Source of the DNA: Stomoxys calcitrans
Taxonomy: Eukaryota; Arthropoda; Insecta; Diptera; Muscidae
Direction: 5' to 3'
Length of the DNA stretch: 64,000 bases
Assembly (NCBI RefSeq): GCF_963082655.1
Contig: NC_081552.1
Span: 125,087,494-125,151,493 of the forward strand
The position numbers and the translations under genes were made by a program. This document shows, in pieces, positions 1 to 10,544 of the stretch; within the stretch, counting starts at the first letter, position 1; each line of letters begins with the position of its first letter. Below the pieces are notes generated by a model. That model ran no database searches and had not been told where the DNA came from. It was given only the letters and a program-made list of their open reading frames with translations.

Positions 1-504
1 TTGAATTTTGTATCCCTGAAAAATTATTAAGACTCTGAATGATGCTTGCAGGTACATGTTTCGTAGTTAGAGTAGGAAAGAACCAACACCAAGCGAGGTT
101 TCAAACAGGGAGGCAGCTTATCGTGTTATCTTTTTATTATCCTGGTGGCGAAGATTAATCGAGATGCAGATGTGAATATTGCACACTTCACACATGGGAA
201 CACTCGCTGCTAATCTATACATAGATATTAAGGTTCGAACACTAGAAGCCTTTGACAAAAATCGAAAGAGTCATTGCATCCTTTGAGATGGTGAGGGAGT
301 CATTGAAAGTGCGTCTAGCAGTAAATGGAGAAGAGACAAAGGATATGTTATTAACTCTCTGAATAGTCAAACAGAGTACGTTAGAAACTACGAACCATCG
401 CGAACGAAACGAATGACACCAGTTTTGAAATAAACCGAAGAGTAATACTGGCTATAACATAGATTTATGATCTCTCAAGTCGTGCACACATCTACGATCA
501 TGCA
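1..504. other. Unassigned AT-rich DNA
   Basis: I see no coding frame, repeat end or known element in this stretch. It precedes a diverged R153-A' repeat. Confidence 0.4.
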
Positions 505-1224
505 AAATTTATCTTAAGAGTAGCCATTGATTACGAATGGGCCATGTCGGTTCAGATTTAGATATAGCTTCCATATAAACCGATCTCTAGATTTGACTTC
601 TTGAGCCCCTGGATGCCGCACTTTTTGTCCAATTTGGCTGAAACTTTGCACTGGGTGTTCTTTAATGGCTTCCAACAACTGTGCAGAATACAGTCTTAAT
701 CGGTCTATAATCTGGTATAGCTTCCATATAAACCGATCTCCCGATTTGATTTCCTTAGCCTTCACAAGCCTCAATTTTTGTCCGACTTGACTGAAATTTT
801 GCACGTAATGTTTTGTTATGACTGTCAACAACTTTGCTAAGTACGATCCAAATCGGTCGTTAACCTGATATAGCTCCCATTTAACCGATCGTCCGATTTG
901 ACTTCTTGAGCCCTTACAAGCAGCAATTTTTGTCCGATATGGCAGAAATTTTGCATGTAGTGTTTTGTTATGACTTCCAACAACTGTGCCAAGTACGGCC
1001 AAAATCAGTCTATAACCTGATATAGCTCCCATGTAAACCGGTCTCTCGATCATCCTTGTTCAATTCTTAGAAGCTTTAATTTTTCCTGGTTTGACAGAAG
1101 GTTGGTATGTAGAATAAAATTATGCCCTACAACTTAATTTATTTTATTTATTTTTTTAGCAGAAGCCATGTTGGTGGGTTCCTAAGACTCGATCCGGCCG
1201 AACTTAGCACGCTTTTACTTGTTC
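505..1224 (-). repeat. R153-A' interspersed repeat, minus orientation
   Basis: Contains four copies of the phrase 'tatagcttccatataaacc' or close variants at about 563, 716, 869 and 1021, a spacing of 152-153 bp. It ends with the reverse complement of the family's signature left end (CCGGCCGAACTTAGCACGC then TTTTACTTGTT). This is the A' variant, which has a different tail (a PolyA/T-rich stretch followed by 'GCAGAAGCCATG') from the ordinary A family. The 153-bp unit is a multiple of three, so a spurious 179-codon open frame runs through it. Confidence 0.75.
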
Positions 1225-3430
1225 ATATAATCAATTTGTTTCTGATTTTGTTTTGCCTGTAAGGGCGATGGTCATTTTACTGATCGAACGATTTTTACAA
1301 TGGAAAAATGAAAGCCATAAGAGATACACCACACCAACCATGGTTTGGTAATAAATTAATTACTTTTTGTTTTAAATATGTGATTTTCTGATGTTTTATA
1401 AATACTACTGAAGATATCTACGCCCCGCATGAGAATTTATTCTTTTGCATAGGTCGAACCAAATAAATAGACAAACAGATGCTATTTTGGATTGAGCGAG
1501 CAGTTCAGAAACAAATTAGAATAAGGTTAGGTAAGATTGACGGTCTTTTCATTTATTAGAAAATAGTTAAGAAATTTATAAAATATTCAAATGGAACCAT
1601 TGCAATCTTCCTGAGTTCAGAAATGACAAGATTCGGTGCATTATCGGTGCTTTCGTGAGTGTTAGGTGAGATTATGAAAAGACATGCAATGTTAATATTT
1701 TTCTGAATTTTATCGGATTTTTTACATAATGTAATTTGATGAATTGTAAAAAGATAAAAGTCAATTACAAATTTAAACCACTCATAATTATCATACCATA
1801 CCCCATCCTTACCTTCATGCCTGTACCGTTATATATGATCAATACCGTGGCCTAATATTAAGGTTGTCTCTCGCTACCAGCTGTTATCAGCTGGCCAGAT
1901 TTGACGGCATCGGGTGACAGATCTTTGTTTACAATCAGTACAAAACTCGCCATTGTTTGTTGTCTTTGTTTCTCTGTGATTATTGACTAGATTGTGGATC
2001 CCACATTTAAATTTTGTTTTTGTGTACAAATAAGACAGCCCTTTTATTGTGCCAAGAATCAATTACTTGATAGAGTCAGGCACGATTTAAACTAAAAATT
2101 AGAATATATCCTCTATATATTCCTGTTATACATATGTGGCCATGCATGGAATAATGCGTTTTGGTTTTAAACGTTTTGGTTTTATGTAATACCATTTGTT
2201 TTCATTACTTTATTTATATGAGTATTTTTTTGTTTTTCTAAATATATTCTTTGACAACAACAAACAAAAGTGTCAATCCCAAAGTGGAGTTATGATCAGC
2301 TTTGCTTTCTTAAACAACTTTTGTTCCTAAACTTAATCTACACAATTTTAAATCAGTTCTTACAACAAGTACACTATGCAACAAAATAAGACCACAATAA
2401 ATGCATGAATGACCGCCTTTTAGAAAAAAAATTATAGTTTTATCGTTTAAAGACTAAAAAGAAGTCTCACTGCTGTCGTATTGATAGTGACAGAATGGAA
2501 ATTGCTTCATATATAAAAGATATATTTATTATATGATTCATCAATGTTACCGGCATTTATTAACGGGATGACCAACACCGACAAGTGTTTTTGTTGTTCT
2601 CTCCATGATTTGAACAGGCGGAGAAACTATCCATCTCCCACAACATTTTAACTACGTGGTGATCAAACCAGTATCGTATATATTATTTTCTTTTAATGTG
2701 AGAGGCTTTGGGAAATTAAACGGAATGTTGATGGGTTTTAAATTCCAATTAATCTTTATTGTCGTTAAAGATATGAAATTTTTTTATTAAAAGTAATAAA
2801 AGAAAAGGATTGAAAGTGATTCTTGTATTTTTTCAATAAGCTGAAAATAAGGCTGTTATTCAAAACGGCATTGTGTTTTCGTGTTGCATAGTGTAAATAT
2901 ATATTTTGCTACTATTTGCTCACTAATACATAGAGTGCACTATAACTACATTATGATATAGAATAGTTAGCTTAACTATATAATAGCTACGTTATTGTAT
3001 TATGTGCGTGTGTAAGGGGTTCAAGTATCCAGCACACACGTGCATTATATAGATAATATTTTAATTCTTCTAAAAATCAAGTGCTATCACTAAATTTATA
3101 ACACAAGAAGGAATTGAAATGTATACCTTTGGAAACCTAAGCAGAGCAGCTTGTGTGTGTGTGTGTAGGAGATAGGTAGCACACATATATTAAATTAATG
3201 GTTACATTTTGTTATTAATAAAAGGAGCCAACCAAAAACTTCGAACCAAACAAAAAGAATTAAGAGGAAACAAAATTTAAGATGAATAGATAAAGAATTT
3301 CCCTTAAAATTTAAATATATGCATTAACAGTAGGCGACTTTTTGCCTTTTGCCCTTTTCTGGAATCTACGGAATCGTGCATAGTTGTGGTTATCGCTTCT
3401 CAATTGCCACAATTATGTGGTGTGTGACAT
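1225..3430. other. Unassigned AT-rich DNA with short GT/CA tracts
   Basis: About 2.2 kb with no recognisable element. Short GT-rich runs occur near 3003-3015 and 3152-3168. No open frame here has convincing codon bias. It may be intron or 3' flank of the candidate exon at 3431-3772. Confidence 0.4.
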
Positions 3431-3772
3431 TTAAAATCTTTTATATCGTTTTGAACCACCCGACCCCTGCCACAAGCGTAGAATAGGCTGCTGCACCATG
3501 AGTAGATGTATCGTTAGGGAAAATAGCGACGACGATATTGGAAGAGTATAGCTATGTGCCTTTCGTAATTCATCTGGAGCAGAGCTTCGACTACTTTGAG
3601 CGGCGCCTTCGATGATGTTGTTGTTGTCAACTTCATGAAGAATAGGAAAATTGCTGTCAGGCGCCGTTTCTTCCGTCACAAACCATCTTGCTGTATTTCT
3701 GTGCTTGCAATGTTTCTGCTTTCTATACGTTTTTGTGATGTTGATGTTGAATCCCTCCAGGTATTCTGTGCT
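3431..3772 (-). CDS. Candidate host exon of unknown function
   Basis: A minus-strand open frame of about 114 codons ends at a TAA (3431-3433). Upstream on the minus strand lies a polypyrimidine tract (about 3788-3812) followed by CAG, a plausible 3' splice site that would start the exon at 3772 in phase 0. The frame stays open to a TAG near 3816. The deduced peptide includes KHRNTARWFVTEETAPDSN and PILHEVDNNNIIEGAA, and its mix of codons looks less random than the neighbouring DNA. No domain is recognised. The only in-frame start-like codon near the middle is GTG, so an internal or terminal exon is more likely than a complete gene. It could equally be a chance frame. The Transib insertion lies about 95 bp upstream, in what would be the intron. 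Confidence 0.3.
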   Translation of the reverse strand, partial: STEYLEGFNINITKTYRKQKHCKHRNTARWFVTEETAPDSNFPILHEVDNNNIIEGAAQSSRSSAPDELRKAHSYTLPISSSLFSLTIHLLMVQQPILRLWQGSGGSKRYKRF

Positions 3773-3866
3773 CTGTTCGAAGCAGAAATGAAATAGAGAA
3801 AAAGAAGAAGAAAACTAATTTAATGATCAATTACACGATTGGAATGAAGTTTTTTATTCAATGTGC

Positions 3867-3871
3867 CGCCG
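3867..3871. repeat. Target-site duplication, left copy (CGCCG)
   Basis: The five bases immediately before the left CACAGTG end are CGCCG, matching the five bases after the right end (9221-9225). Transib elements are known for 5-bp GC-rich duplications. Confidence 0.93.
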
Positions 3872-3899
3872 CACAGTGGGCCAAATGGCAAAAAAATTG
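3872..3899 (+). promoter_or_regulatory. RSS-like left transposon end (CACAGTG heptamer plus A-tract)
   Basis: The outermost seven bases, CACAGTG (3872-3878), equal the consensus heptamer of vertebrate V(D)J recombination signals. Twelve bases later (3879-3890) a run of six A begins at 3891, with one more A at 3890, recalling but not matching the A-rich RSS nonamer. This is the expected cleavage site for the element's own transposase. The nonamer comparison is loose. Confidence 0.7.
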
Positions 3900-5302
3900 G
3901 AAATAAGTCTACAACTTTTTATCTGTTGATTTTAGCCATACAAAATGTTCTAGACATTTGTAGAGGAGGACATAGGCTTTCAGAAAAGTGCTGTTGTTGG
4001 TCCATATCTTTAATACAGGGTGAGCTACAGGGTGTCAAAGTTGACCACTTTTGACTTCTCCAAGCTTCTGGGGGCCATAACTTTTGATCTACTCAACCGA
4101 TTTACATGATTTAGGACTCTAGAGAAAGAGCTTGACAAGATCTAAAAAACTTATGCATAAAGTACCATGCCATCGTGTACTGTTAAGGAGTTATGAATTG
4201 TTTAATTTTAAAATATGAAAATTTGGCCTTGGTTTTTTTCAGTGTTTTTTAAATAACTCCGTCAATTTTAAAGCTATAAACTTCATACTTCACACAAATT
4301 ATGCCAGCATATGTGTGCATAAAATACAAAAGGAATCACGTGAATATCTTTGGCGGTTTAAAAATGGCATCGTTTTCAATATGAAAAATATTTTTTTTGT
4401 CAAAAAATTGCAAAATTTTTCAAAAAAGATACTCCCATTTCCTTTAAGTTTTCGCAAACTTTGGCCGTCAAAGCATTATCATTTCTTTCCATTTTCACAA
4501 AGTCGAGGTATTAAGAAAAGTTTTAAGTGCTACTTTGGCTAATTTCGATATCAAACAACACCGTTATCTTAAGACCAAAATGGCCAATTTTTTTACTAAA
4601 CTTCAAAAGTTTCTCACTGGAAAAAAAGTTCCACGGGGATTTTTTCGCTTTTTTTGAACTTAAATGAAAGCTTAAAATGTTCCCAACATTTTAAGGTATG
4701 TCTCGCCATATCCTAGCCATAAATGAGATCGTAGCGATCAAAATACTGAAAAAAGTCAATTTTCAAGTAGTGCTATATTCATTGCTAAAAAACAAGTATT
4801 ACGTCACATTTTATTGCAAAGATGTTAAATAAACTTTTATTTGGTAACACTTCTTCTACAAAACACAAAAAGAATCATGGAAATATCTCTATTCTATTCC
4901 ATTTTATGGAACCGGCAATAAAAAAGTCAATTTTTCAAAAAAGTCGAATTTCCCAAATTTTGTTTTTGTTGTCCTAATTGCACATGACACACTATAGCCA
5001 TATTTACGCAACATACCTTATCGTAAAGGAAATTTTCATACCTTTCCAACGATGTATAAAACATTTCTCAACTCGGATTCTATCTACTCTAAAATTCATT
5101 TACACTTCATTAAACTCTATATAAAAATGTCTATTTGTGAAATGGAACCTTATATGGGGCCTACACTAAAACATTGATAGATTTGCCCAGGGTTTACAAT
5201 ACAAATGTGTTAGAATAAAAAAAGGTCTCCTGCCAAAGTTTAAAAAAATTGGAATAAAAATATGTGTTTTAGAGCGAAAACACTTCGCATCGGCGTGCGT
5301 TT
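3872..5302 (+). repeat. Transib left terminal inverted repeat (1,431 bp)
   Basis: Reads inward from CACAGTGGGCCAAATGGC and matches the reverse complement of 7790-9220 over its whole length. The match ends sharply at GGCGTGCGTTT (5292-5302), after which left and right diverge. One mismatch was found by eye, near 4529 (TTAAGTGCT against TTAAGAGCT in the partner arm). The arm is AT-rich with many A/T runs and holds no convincing gene. Transcripts that end within it could pair with transcripts of the other arm. Confidence 0.93.
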
Positions 5303-5350
5303 ATATGTATATTAGCTACTCCCAAAATAAAAAAGCATTTTAGTTTTGTA

Positions 5351-7393
5351 TTATTTGATTTTATTCTCTACCAAATAATCTAAGGTATCAAAATTTAAAA
5401 GCTCTTTAATTTGAATGGCATCGGGATCGTCCTTATCTATATCGTCACATATTTTTGGTAGCCATTTAGTTCTGATGCTGTATAGTACCGGATCAGACGA
5501 TAACAATAAATATTGAAGTAAATCATAATTTTGGTTAAATTTGGTGCTCTTTCGGGTATTGAAAAGCCGGAACTGTTTAACATCTCTATTACGGGATTCC
5601 TGAGCTTCTTCTGTAAGTTCTCCTAACGGAAGTATGTTGTATTCCACAATTTCCTTGCCATGATGTAAGACTTTATGTACTGTCGGTGTTAAAGCTTTCC
5701 ACGAATATAAATCAGATAAAATGTTTTTTGTGTCATTACTATAAGCTTCAAATTTGGTTGAATTTATCATCTTTTTGCTATTGATTACAGCCAAAATCAC
5801 TTTGAATCGTCTTAGCAAGTGTTCATCAAGACCGGTTATTTTAGATGTCGATACGGGGTCCTCAAAAAACCGCCTTGCCGAGTTGCCATCATTTGTGCTT
5901 CCGTATCCGTAAAGAGGTTTATCTATTATAAGTCCCTTTTGTTTAAACTCCAACTGGATTCGATTCTTCTCTTCCTGCCTCATTTTGTGAAGATCTTGGT
6001 TGTTTCTAGCAGAGACATCGCGGTTTCCAGGGCTAGTCCGATATTTAAGGTCATACGATAAATGCAAACAATACTCCATGAATCGAATTCTACAGTGCAG
6101 GGGCGAAATACCGAAATTGAGCGCATTTTCGTTTACTAAATTTTCATCAGACTTGTCCTCGAATTGCCCATTCTTCTTGCCACAAATATTGCATCTCCAA
6201 TTGGACATAACGCCAGTTAATGCGTTTGCCACCTTTCCATCGATCATAGTGAGTTGTAGTTGAAACGAAACTTTTATATTTCTTCCCAATTGGTTTATAA
6301 CAATCATGGGTAATGCAGCAATTTCTTCCTTTATTTCGTTCACCAAAGATCGTGTTGTGTTCCGGTCTTCCTTTGTATACTCAAACCGAATTGGGCGACA
6401 TAAATATTTTGACCCAGGTGTTCTATTTATCCATATATCTTGAAATGCATTTTCTTTCGATGATGAAGATTGGTCCTTGTACAATCTCATTCTCAATGGT
6501 ACTAATGATGCCATGAAAATTGATGCGAAGTTGGCATCTATTTCTGTTTGTTGCTTATATTCGGAAAATCCAGATGATCCATCACAACCCCATTTGCTGA
6601 TCAAAACCACTTCGGAATTATTACATGTGTTCAACTGTTCTTCAGTAAAATTAGAAATAATTCTAACAGCTGTATTTTCAACAAGATCAGCAAGTTTCAC
6701 TCTTGCTTTTAATTCGTCCACGTATATATTTGATGGCACCATTTTCGTCCTGGTGTTGTACAATTTATGTTTTGAGGGTAAACAACCCCATCCTTTTTCA
6801 CGAAGAGCCTTCCTCATTGTTGAGTATTTGTTTCTTGAGAGGCCTAGGTTCAAAATCAGGGCCAGTGCATCTTCCTCCGTGAATTCTGTAGTCGATTTTG
6901 GAGTTGGAATACTTTCTACCATTCTCTTTACCCTTTTCGGAGATGCTAATGGTAAAACATCGACAATTCGTCCAACATTTTTTGGTTGTGTTTTTAACAA
7001 TGCTGTTTTGAACGTATCTTTTATTAAATTTGGCGGATGTGCCGCCAATAGTTCCTCTTGTTTTTTCTTTTTGGTTTTCTCCGTAACTTCGTCGTATGCT
7101 TTGCTAGGCCGGCCGGGAATCAGCGGTTTAATTTCAATAAGTAGATCCGATTTCAGCCACTTCTCATACATTTTGAAAAACTTGATTTTTGCGAATGAAC
7201 ATTCTGGCAACCTTCTCTCAAATGATTTGTAGAATTTTTCAAGTTTGTCTAAAGCGTCTTTATTTAGCCTTATTCCATATATGTGGTCCAAAGTGTAAAC
7301 AAGTTCCTTAAATGACTCCGTGTATGATTTTGAATCATTTTTGATGTCCCATACAATTTTCGAAAGAGTGGAATACTTCAGTATGACTTCCAT
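5351..7393 (-). CDS. Transib transposase, RAG1-core-like (680 aa)
   Basis: A single uninterrupted frame from ATG (7393) to stop (5351) with the usual Transib transposase length. It would cut and join transposon ends in the nucleus by a DDE RNase H-fold mechanism. Visible hallmarks: catalytic Asp271 in KWGCDGSSG, Asp385 in LTMIDGKVANALTG, a zinc CxxC at Cys401/Cys404 (WRCNICGKK), paired His573/His578 in TVHKVLHHG, and Glu599 in LTEEAQESRNRD. By position these correspond to mouse RAG1 D600, D708, C727/C730, H937/H942 and E962, and the His-to-Glu spacing is also kept. A basic segment (residues 107-111, KKKKQ, preceded by KTK) could aid DNA binding or nuclear entry. No frameshift or stop is seen. 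The gene lies between the two inverted arms, its 3' end 48 bp from the left arm. I recognise the family with confidence; activity is an inference. Confidence 0.95.
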   Translation of the reverse strand: MEVILKYSTLSKIVWDIKNDSKSYTESFKELVYTLDHIYGIRLNKDALDKLEKFYKSFERRLPECSFAKIKFFKMYEKWLKSDLLIEIKPLIPGRPSKAYDEVTEKTKKKKQEELLAAHPPNLIKDTFKTALLKTQPKNVGRIVDVLPLASPKRVKRMVESIPTPKSTTEFTEEDALALILNLGLSRNKYSTMRKALREKGWGCLPSKHKLYNTRTKMVPSNIYVDELKARVKLADLVENTAVRIISNFTEEQLNTCNNSEVVLISKWGCDGSSGFSEYKQQTEIDANFASIFMASLVPLRMRLYKDQSSSSKENAFQDIWINRTPGSKYLCRPIRFEYTKEDRNTTRSLVNEIKEEIAALPMIVINQLGRNIKVSFQLQLTMIDGKVANALTGVMSNWRCNICGKKNGQFEDKSDENLVNENALNFGISPLHCRIRFMEYCLHLSYDLKYRTSPGNRDVSARNNQDLHKMRQEEKNRIQLEFKQKGLIIDKPLYGYGSTNDGNSARRFFEDPVSTSKITGLDEHLLRRFKVILAVINSKKMINSTKFEAYSNDTKNILSDLYSWKALTPTVHKVLHHGKEIVEYNILPLGELTEEAQESRNRDVKQFRLFNTRKSTKFNQNYDLLQYLLLSSDPVLYSIRTKWLPKICDDIDKDDPDAIQIKELLNFDTLDYLVENKIK

Positions 7394-7789
7394 AACTTAT
7401 AAATGTCCTTTACGCCTCTACAAAATATAATGAAGAAAATTTGGATTTTGTTCAAATATTTATGCAATATATTCACAATTAATGACCCATTTCAGGTATC
7501 AGACGCAATCGTAAAAAGGGGTCCAAAGTGCCTCTTTTTACTTACTCTTCTATAATTATTTACCTGGACTCGAATTTGGTTAAAAAAAATGACAATGAAT
7601 TTTTTATGGGTAGGTTTTTTCACATTCATTGATACGGTGGATTTCCTGGGAATTCGACATAGCGAAACAGGTAACATTTGTCTGCATCAAATCTTAACAC
7701 AAATATATATATATATGCAGGTATATTTCTAGGTTACTTTTTATTCAAAAATCATCAGCTTACATTAAAAATAGATGTAGGTACTATAC
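7394..7789 (-). promoter_or_regulatory. Transposase 5' region between start codon and right arm
   Basis: About 400 bp of unique, AT-rich DNA upstream of the transposase ATG, including an AT run at about 7704-7717. This and the adjoining right arm are the most likely site of the transposase promoter. I could not identify a convincing TATA box and initiator pair. The opposite end of the core (5303-5350) is only 48 bp, so the core is asymmetric. Confidence 0.4.
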
Positions 7790-9220
7790 AAACGCACGCC
7801 GATGCGAAGTGTTTTCGCTCTAAAACACATATTTTTATTCCAATTTTTTTAAACTTTGGCAGGAGACCTTTTTTTATTCTAACACATTTGTATTGTAAAC
7901 CCTGGGCAAATCTATCAATGTTTTAGTGTAGGCCCCATATAAGGTTCCATTTCACAAATAGACATTTTTATATAGAGTTTAATGAAGTGTAAATGAATTT
8001 TAGAGTAGATAGAATCCGAGTTGAGAAATGTTTTATACATCGTTGGAAAGGTATGAAAATTTCCTTTACGATAAGGTATGTTGCGTAAATATGGCTATAG
8101 TGTGTCATGTGCAATTAGGACAACAAAAACAAAATTTGGGAAATTCGACTTTTTTGAAAAATTGACTTTTTTATTGCCGGTTCCATAAAATGGAATAGAA
8201 TAGAGATATTTCCATGATTCTTTTTGTGTTTTGTAGAAGAAGTGTTACCAAATAAAAGTTTATTTAACATCTTTGCAATAAAATGTGACGTAATACTTGT
8301 TTTTTAGCAATGAATATAGCACTACTTGAAAATTGACTTTTTTCAGTATTTTGATCGCTACGATCTCATTTATGGCTAGGATATGGCGAGACATACCTTA
8401 AAATGTTGGGAACATTTTAAGCTTTCATTTAAGTTCAAAAAAAGCGAAAAAATCCCCGTGGAACTTTTTTTCCAGTGAGAAACTTTTGAAGTTTAGTAAA
8501 AAAATTGGCCATTTTGGTCTTAAGATAACGGTGTTGTTTGATATCGAAATTAGCCAAAGTAGCTCTTAAAACTTTTCTTAATACCTCGACTTTGTGAAAA
8601 TGGAAAGAAATGATAATGCTTTGACGGCCAAAGTTTGCGAAAACTTAAAGGAAATGGGAGTATCTTTTTTGAAAAATTTTGCAATTTTTTGACAAAAAAA
8701 ATATTTTTCATATTGAAAACGATGCCATTTTTAAACCGCCAAAGATATTCACGTGATTCCTTTTGTATTTTATGCACACATATGCTGGCATAATTTGTGT
8801 GAAGTATGAAGTTTATAGCTTTAAAATTGACGGAGTTATTTAAAAAACACTGAAAAAAACCAAGGCCAAATTTTCATATTTTAAAATTAAACAATTCATA
8901 ACTCCTTAACAGTACACGATGGCATGGTACTTTATGCATAAGTTTTTTAGATCTTGTCAAGCTCTTTCTCTAGAGTCCTAAATCATGTAAATCGGTTGAG
9001 TAGATCAAAAGTTATGGCCCCCAGAAGCTTGGAGAAGTCAAAAGTGGTCAACTTTGACACCCTGTAGCTCACCCTGTATTAAAGATATGGACCAACAACA
9101 GCACTTTTCTGAAAGCCTATGTCCTCCTCTACAAATGTCTAGAACATTTTGTATGGCTAAAATCAACAGATAAAAAGTTGTAGACTTATTTCCAATTTTT
9201 TTGCCATTTGGCCCACTGTG
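7790..9220 (-). repeat. Transib right terminal inverted repeat (1,431 bp)
   Basis: Near-identical reverse complement of 3872-5302. It begins on its inner side with AAACGCACGCC and ends with GGCCCACTGTG. The single mismatch noticed changes one codon of a 75-codon chance frame present in both arms. Confidence 0.93.
9193..9220 (-). promoter_or_regulatory. RSS-like right transposon end
   Basis: Mirror image of the left end: CACAGTG on the minus strand (9214-9220), a 12-base spacer and then an A-tract. Left and right ends look identical here, so there is no visible counterpart of the 12/23 asymmetry of RAG signals. Confidence 0.7.
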
Positions 9221-9225
9221 CGCCG
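9221..9225. repeat. Target-site duplication, right copy (CGCCG)
   Basis: Perfect match to 3867-3871. Removing one copy and the element would rejoin TTCAATGTGC-CGCCG-TCCTTGTGCC. Confidence 0.93.
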
Positions 9226-9530
9226 TCCTTGTGCCACTTTCAGTGCGTCTTGTTACGAGCTAACGTTGAGAATATTAACAAAGGCAATGGTCACATTGAC
9301 TACAACGGACATGACATTTACATCATTTGTGGCCGGAAAGAAGGTATCACAAATAGAGGAATATCACTGAGAAGCTGTGGTTATTGCTGAGATATATCCG
9401 CACGCAGAGAAAAAGTATGGTTGCCGTAATCATATTTGGGTATCATAATGTATATTGTTACTTTTTATCATAAAATATGAAATATTCTACAATATATTTG
9501 GTCAAACTCCAGTGCTAATCTTATATATAA
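9226..9530. other. Unassigned flank between Transib and R153-A
   Basis: No gene is seen. A CACGCAGAGAAAAAG motif at 9401-9415 has a near-inverted partner at about 10872-10888, which may mark the ends of an older element into which the R153-A copy inserted. Confidence 0.3.
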
Positions 9531-10544
9531 CAAGTAAAAGCGTGCTAAGTTCGCCCGGACCGAATCTTGTATACCCTCCACCATGGATCGCATTTGTCGA
9601 GTTCTTTTCCCGGAATTTCTTCTTAGGCGACAAAAGGATATAAGAATGTGCCCTTTTGGGGCTCAAGAAGTACAATAGAGAAATCGATTTATATGGGAGT
9701 TGTATCGGGTTATAGACCGATTCAGACCATAATAAACACGTATGTTGATGGTTATGAGAGGATCCATCGTTTCTCTAGAGGCTCAAGAAGTCAAGATCCC
9801 AGATCGGTTTATATGGCAGCTATATAAGGTTATGGACTGATTTTGACCATACTTGACACAGTTGTTGGATATCATAACAAAACACGTCGTGCAAAATTTC
9901 GTTCCAATCGGATAAGAATTGCGCTATCTAGAGGCTCAAGAAGTCAAGAACCCAGACCGGTTTATATGGCAGCTATATAAGGTTATGGACCGATTTTGAC
10001 CATACTTCGCACAAATGTTGGAAGTGATACCAAAACACTACGTGCAATACAGCCAAATCGGATAAGAATTGCGCTTCCTAAAAGCTCAAGAAGTCAAGAC
10101 CCAAGATCGGTTTATATGACAGCTATATCAGGTTACGAACCGATTTGAACCATACCTTGCACAGTTATTCATATCAAAATACCACGTGCAAAATTTCAGT
10201 CAAATCGGACGAGAATTGCGCCCTGTAAAAGCTCAAGAAGTCAAGACCTAAGGTCGGTTTATATAGCAGCTATATCAAAACAGACCGATTTGGACCATTT
10301 ATTATCCCAACTGACCTACACTAATAATAAGTATTTGTGCAAAATTTCAAGCAGCTAGCTTTACTCCTTCCAAAGTTAGCGTGCTTTTGACAGACAGACG
10401 GACGGACACGGCTAGTTCGACTTTAAATATCACGACGATCAAGAATATATATACTTTATGGGGTCTTAGACGCATATTTCGAGGTGTTACAAACAGAATG
10501 ACGAAATCAGTATACCCCCATCCTATGGTGGAGGGTATAAAAAA
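9531..10544 (+). repeat. R153-A element, near full length
   Basis: Starts with CAAGTAAAAGCGTGCTAAG, has ACCCTCCACCATGG about 40 bp in, a central array of diverged 153-bp units, a CAGACAGACGGACGGAC stretch near 10390, and ends in the hairpin-forming TATACCCCCATCCTATGG and its GGAGGGTATAAAA partner. The dyad TTCGGCCGGGCCGAA seen in most copies is mutated here. Confidence 0.85.

Larger units (their letters stand above)
3872..9220 (-). mobile_element. Complete Transib DNA transposon with long inverted repeats
   Basis: A 5,349-bp element bounded by CACAGTGGGCC on the left and its reverse complement on the right, inside a perfect 5-bp duplication. It consists of two 1,431-bp inverted arms around a 2.5-kb core that holds one intact transposase gene on the minus strand. 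The family call rests on the RAG-type heptamer at the ends, the 5-bp GC-rich target duplication and a RAG1-core-like transposase. Transib elements are usually described with short inverted repeats, so arms of this length are unusual. All parts expected for self-mobilisation are present. Whether it is expressed or active cannot be told from sequence alone. Confidence 0.95.

Noticed and set aside
4315..4542. 75-codon frame found in both Transib arms (also 8550-8777)
   Set aside because: It is duplicated only because the arms are inverted copies. It is Lys/Phe-rich from A/T runs and has no recognisable domain.
6477..7232. 251-codon plus-strand open frame
   Set aside because: Antisense to the transposase gene, low-complexity and without domain. 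The minus-strand frame carries all RAG1-type motifs.
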